Positions 6,408 through 7,811 of a stretch of DNA of 7,811 nucleotides are shown here, piece after piece. The notes beneath the pieces were generated by a model. The model made no database searches. It was not told the DNA's origin and worked only from the letters and a program-made list of their open reading frames with translations. Made by a program: the position numbers and the translations under genes. Every line of letters starts with the position of its first letter. The first letter of the stretch is position 1. This DNA is from an uncultured Pseudomonadota bacterium (GTDB lineage: Bacteria; Bdellovibrionota_B; Oligoflexia; Oligoflexales; CAILAO01), in contig CAILAO010000373.1 in the NCBI GenBank assembly GCA_903832105.1, positions 1 to 7,811 on the forward strand, given 5' to 3'.

Positions 6408-7577
6408 CTATTCCCTTCGCGGTCCACCGTTCCACACATCATGGTAGACACCCCAAGAAGCGACTTCTTCTTCAGTTGGCGGTAAGAGGGTCAGATACCC
6501 TCCATCGGCCGCCATCACGCCCTGCATAAATGCGAGAGTTCCTTTTACCGTGCGCTCCATGAAAAAAGCGAGTGAGCTTTCAGACGGGATTTTTTCATTC
6601 GTGATTTCGAAAGTATAAGAGAAAGTTCGGTGTTTCATGTAGGCATAATCGCTGTGTTCGCCTTCAGCGGGGTAAAGCGCGACCGACATAAAATACTGGG
6701 AGAATCCCATTGCGTCGGCTGCCATTTTGGCGATGGTACGCATTTTGTCGTCGTCAGGGGTTTTGTCCCAGTCGTAACCATAAGGCCAAAGGATACATTC
6801 GGTTCCTCCGTGGTACGCGATGCCAGCGCTGAATTTCTTTTCATCAAGGAGAGCTTTAACGAGTCTCGTTTCTACTGACTTAAACGAGTCGGCTTCAGAT
6901 CTGCGAGGGAACGCATAGTCACGATTCAAATCGAGTCCCTCCGAGTTTTCGCGCTGTGTCGAGGCGTGGCCATCAGGATTGACGATAGGTTGGAAAAAGA
7001 TTTCATAGCGCTTTAAAAGCGAAGAGACCATCGGGTCTTTTAGATTCTGAATTATGTAATTAATCATCGCAAGGACAGCTTCGGTTGTGCTCCATTCGTC
7101 GCCGTGGTGTGTGCCATTTAGGTAGAGGGTTGGAACCGTTCCTGGGATTGACTTGCTCATCGAGATATAGTCGATCTCGCGACCTTCAGTCGATTTGCCA
7201 AGAGTGTGAAATTGTATCATTTTAGGAAACGCTTTTGCGACGGATTTTAAATAGGCTGAAATGTCTTCTTGGGAGTGGTAACGAGTAAAGTCGATCTGTG
7301 GTACAGGACCTTCGGGAACGTCAACGGTAGGAACGGAATTTTGCTCAGGCGTGGGATCTACTGGATGATTGTTTAGATGATCGGTTGCTTCGTCAGGCGG
7401 CTCGGAGTCGTTCGGCTCAGCATCATCATCTCCCCGATCGGAAATTGCCGATGCAGAATGATGATTATTGGAATTTACAGTTCGTTTGGCCTCTTTTTGT
7501 TGAATGTCACCACAAGAAAATAAAAACGGAACAAGCGAGAGAAGAGCGAATATAATCTTGAGATAAAGTGAAACCAT
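6408..7577 (-). CDS. M14-family zinc carboxypeptidase, lipoprotein
   Basis: This 389-residue protein starts with a hydrophobic signal (residues 4-20) ending LFSC, so C22 is probably lipidated; phenylalanine at -2 is slightly off-consensus. A hydrophilic, Asp/Glu/Pro-rich linker covers about 23-95. The M14 peptidase domain fills about 97-360. The zinc ligands are H158 and E161 (THHGDEWS) and H256 (IAYHGG). N218-R219 (DLNRDY) would bind the substrate carboxylate, and E324 (YTFEIT) is the catalytic glutamate. All key positions are present, so the enzyme should be active, trimming C-terminal residues from peptides or, in some relatives, peptidoglycan stem peptides. It probably acts at the outer membrane, held out by the linker. 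The GGAGGAA site 5 bases upstream supports the start. The specificity pocket cannot be read with confidence. It may be co-transcribed with the thioredoxin gene 121 bases downstream. Confidence 0.88.
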   Translation of the reverse strand: MVSLYLKIIFALLSLVPFLFSCGDIQQKEAKRTVNSNNHHSASAISDRGDDDAEPNDSEPPDEATDHLNNHPVDPTPEQNSVPTVDVPEGPVPQIDFTRYHSQEDISAYLKSVAKAFPKMIQFHTLGKSTEGREIDYISMSKSIPGTVPTLYLNGTHHGDEWSTTEAVLAMINYIIQNLKDPMVSSLLKRYEIFFQPIVNPDGHASTQRENSEGLDLNRDYAFPRRSEADSFKSVETRLVKALLDEKKFSAGIAYHGGTECILWPYGYDWDKTPDDDKMRTIAKMAADAMGFSQYFMSVALYPAEGEHSDYAYMKHRTFSYTFEITNEKIPSESSLAFFMERTVKGTLAFMQGVMAADGGYLTLLPPTEEEVASWGVYHDVWNGGPRRE

Positions 7578-7581
7578 GAAA

Positions 7582-7588
7582 TTCCTCC
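7582..7588 (-). promoter_or_regulatory. Strong ribosome binding site for the M14 carboxypeptidase gene
   Basis: GGAGGAA on the - strand ends 4 bases before the ATG at 7575-7577, with the GGAGG core 6 bases away. It excludes the overlapping 63-codon frame that starts at 7666. Confidence 0.75.
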
Positions 7589-7605
7589 AATGAGCAGTGG
7601 TCTTT

Positions 7606-7629
7606 CGAGACTTAGTGTTTCAAGTCTCG
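7606..7629. repeat. Perfect 8-bp inverted repeat in the carboxypeptidase leader
   Basis: CGAGACTT (7606-7613) and AAGTCTCG (7622-7629) flank an 8-base spacer. It lies 29-52 bases upstream of the start codon, just 5' of the ribosome binding site. It could be a regulator binding site or a leader-RNA hairpin. It lacks a T-tract, so it is not a typical terminator. Confidence 0.5.
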
Positions 7630-7646
7630 CCCAATCATCGGAGGGG

Positions 7647-7674
7647 CTATCGGAAGAACGAGCCATAATCTTGA
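7647..7674 (-). promoter_or_regulatory. Weak sigma-28-like promoter candidate for the carboxypeptidase gene
   Basis: On the - strand, TCAAGATT (7667-7674) and TCCGATAG (7647-7654) each match 6 of 8 positions of the FliA consensus. The spacer is 12 bases instead of 11. It lies 70 bases upstream of the ATG, placing the inverted repeat inside the transcript. Confidence 0.3.
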
Positions 7675-7811
7675 GGAAAAAGAAAAATAAAAAAATGCTT
7701 CAGTAAAAACGTGGGGATATGGTGTGAAAGAAAAACATATTTTCATGTTGACCACCAGACAGGTGCGTCCCGAATGGGTTCCTTCTTAAAACATGAACAC
7801 AGAAAGAAAAA
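7675..7811. other. Right-hand end without a supportable gene
   Basis: This stretch upstream of the carboxypeptidase gene is A-rich on the + strand around 7675-7698. A 44-codon open frame on the - strand (7612-7746) has no ribosome binding site. No tRNA, repeat array or clear promoter was seen. Confidence 0.5.

Noticed and set aside
7612..7746. 44-codon open frame on the - strand upstream of the carboxypeptidase
   Set aside because: It has no ribosome binding site, and its end runs into the inverted repeat of the leader.

Overview
The window looks like chromosomal DNA of a Gram-negative bacterium, most plausibly a Bdellovibrionota-type (Bdellovibrio-like) organism. Three things point that way. 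A phage-tail-fibre-like mosaic protein is encoded next to ordinary cellular genes. A cluster of exported proteins and lipoproteins follows it. A sigma-28 (FliA)-type promoter drives one of them. No 16S rRNA or other taxonomic marker is present, so the assignment is an inference.

Layout. The left third (2-2737) reads on the + strand. It holds the C-terminal 497 codons of a fibre/adhesin built from tail-fibre modules (2-1495), a small RNase HI-like protein with all its acidic active-site positions (1572-2054), about 450 bases without a supportable gene (2055-2503), and a 77-residue DUF2934-like protein (2504-2737). The rest reads on the - strand, in order of increasing coordinate: an 839-residue lipoprotein with ZU5-like, two Ig-like, FN3 and seven-bladed propeller domains (2778-5297), an exported PDZ-thioredoxin (TlpA-like) protein (5516-6286), and an M14 zinc carboxypeptidase lipoprotein (6408-7577). 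The two blocks converge at about 2738-2777, where a perfect 8-bp hairpin overlaps the DUF2934 stop codon.

Regulation. The large lipoprotein gene is preceded by TCAACTTT-N11-GCCGATAA, close to the enterobacterial FliA consensus. Just upstream of that promoter is a hairpin with a T-tract that probably ends the thioredoxin transcript. The carboxypeptidase gene has a weaker look-alike (12-nt spacer) and a perfect 8-bp inverted repeat in its leader.

How the genes may fit together (inference). Apart from the RNase H-like and DUF2934 proteins, every product appears to be surface-exposed or exported: a receptor-binding fibre, a propeller/Ig lipoprotein, a periplasmic disulfide protein and an envelope carboxypeptidase. 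Sigma-28 control would place at least the lipoprotein in a motile phase. In Bdellovibrio that is the attack phase, when prey are recognised. No mobile element, CRISPR array, tRNA or rRNA was found.
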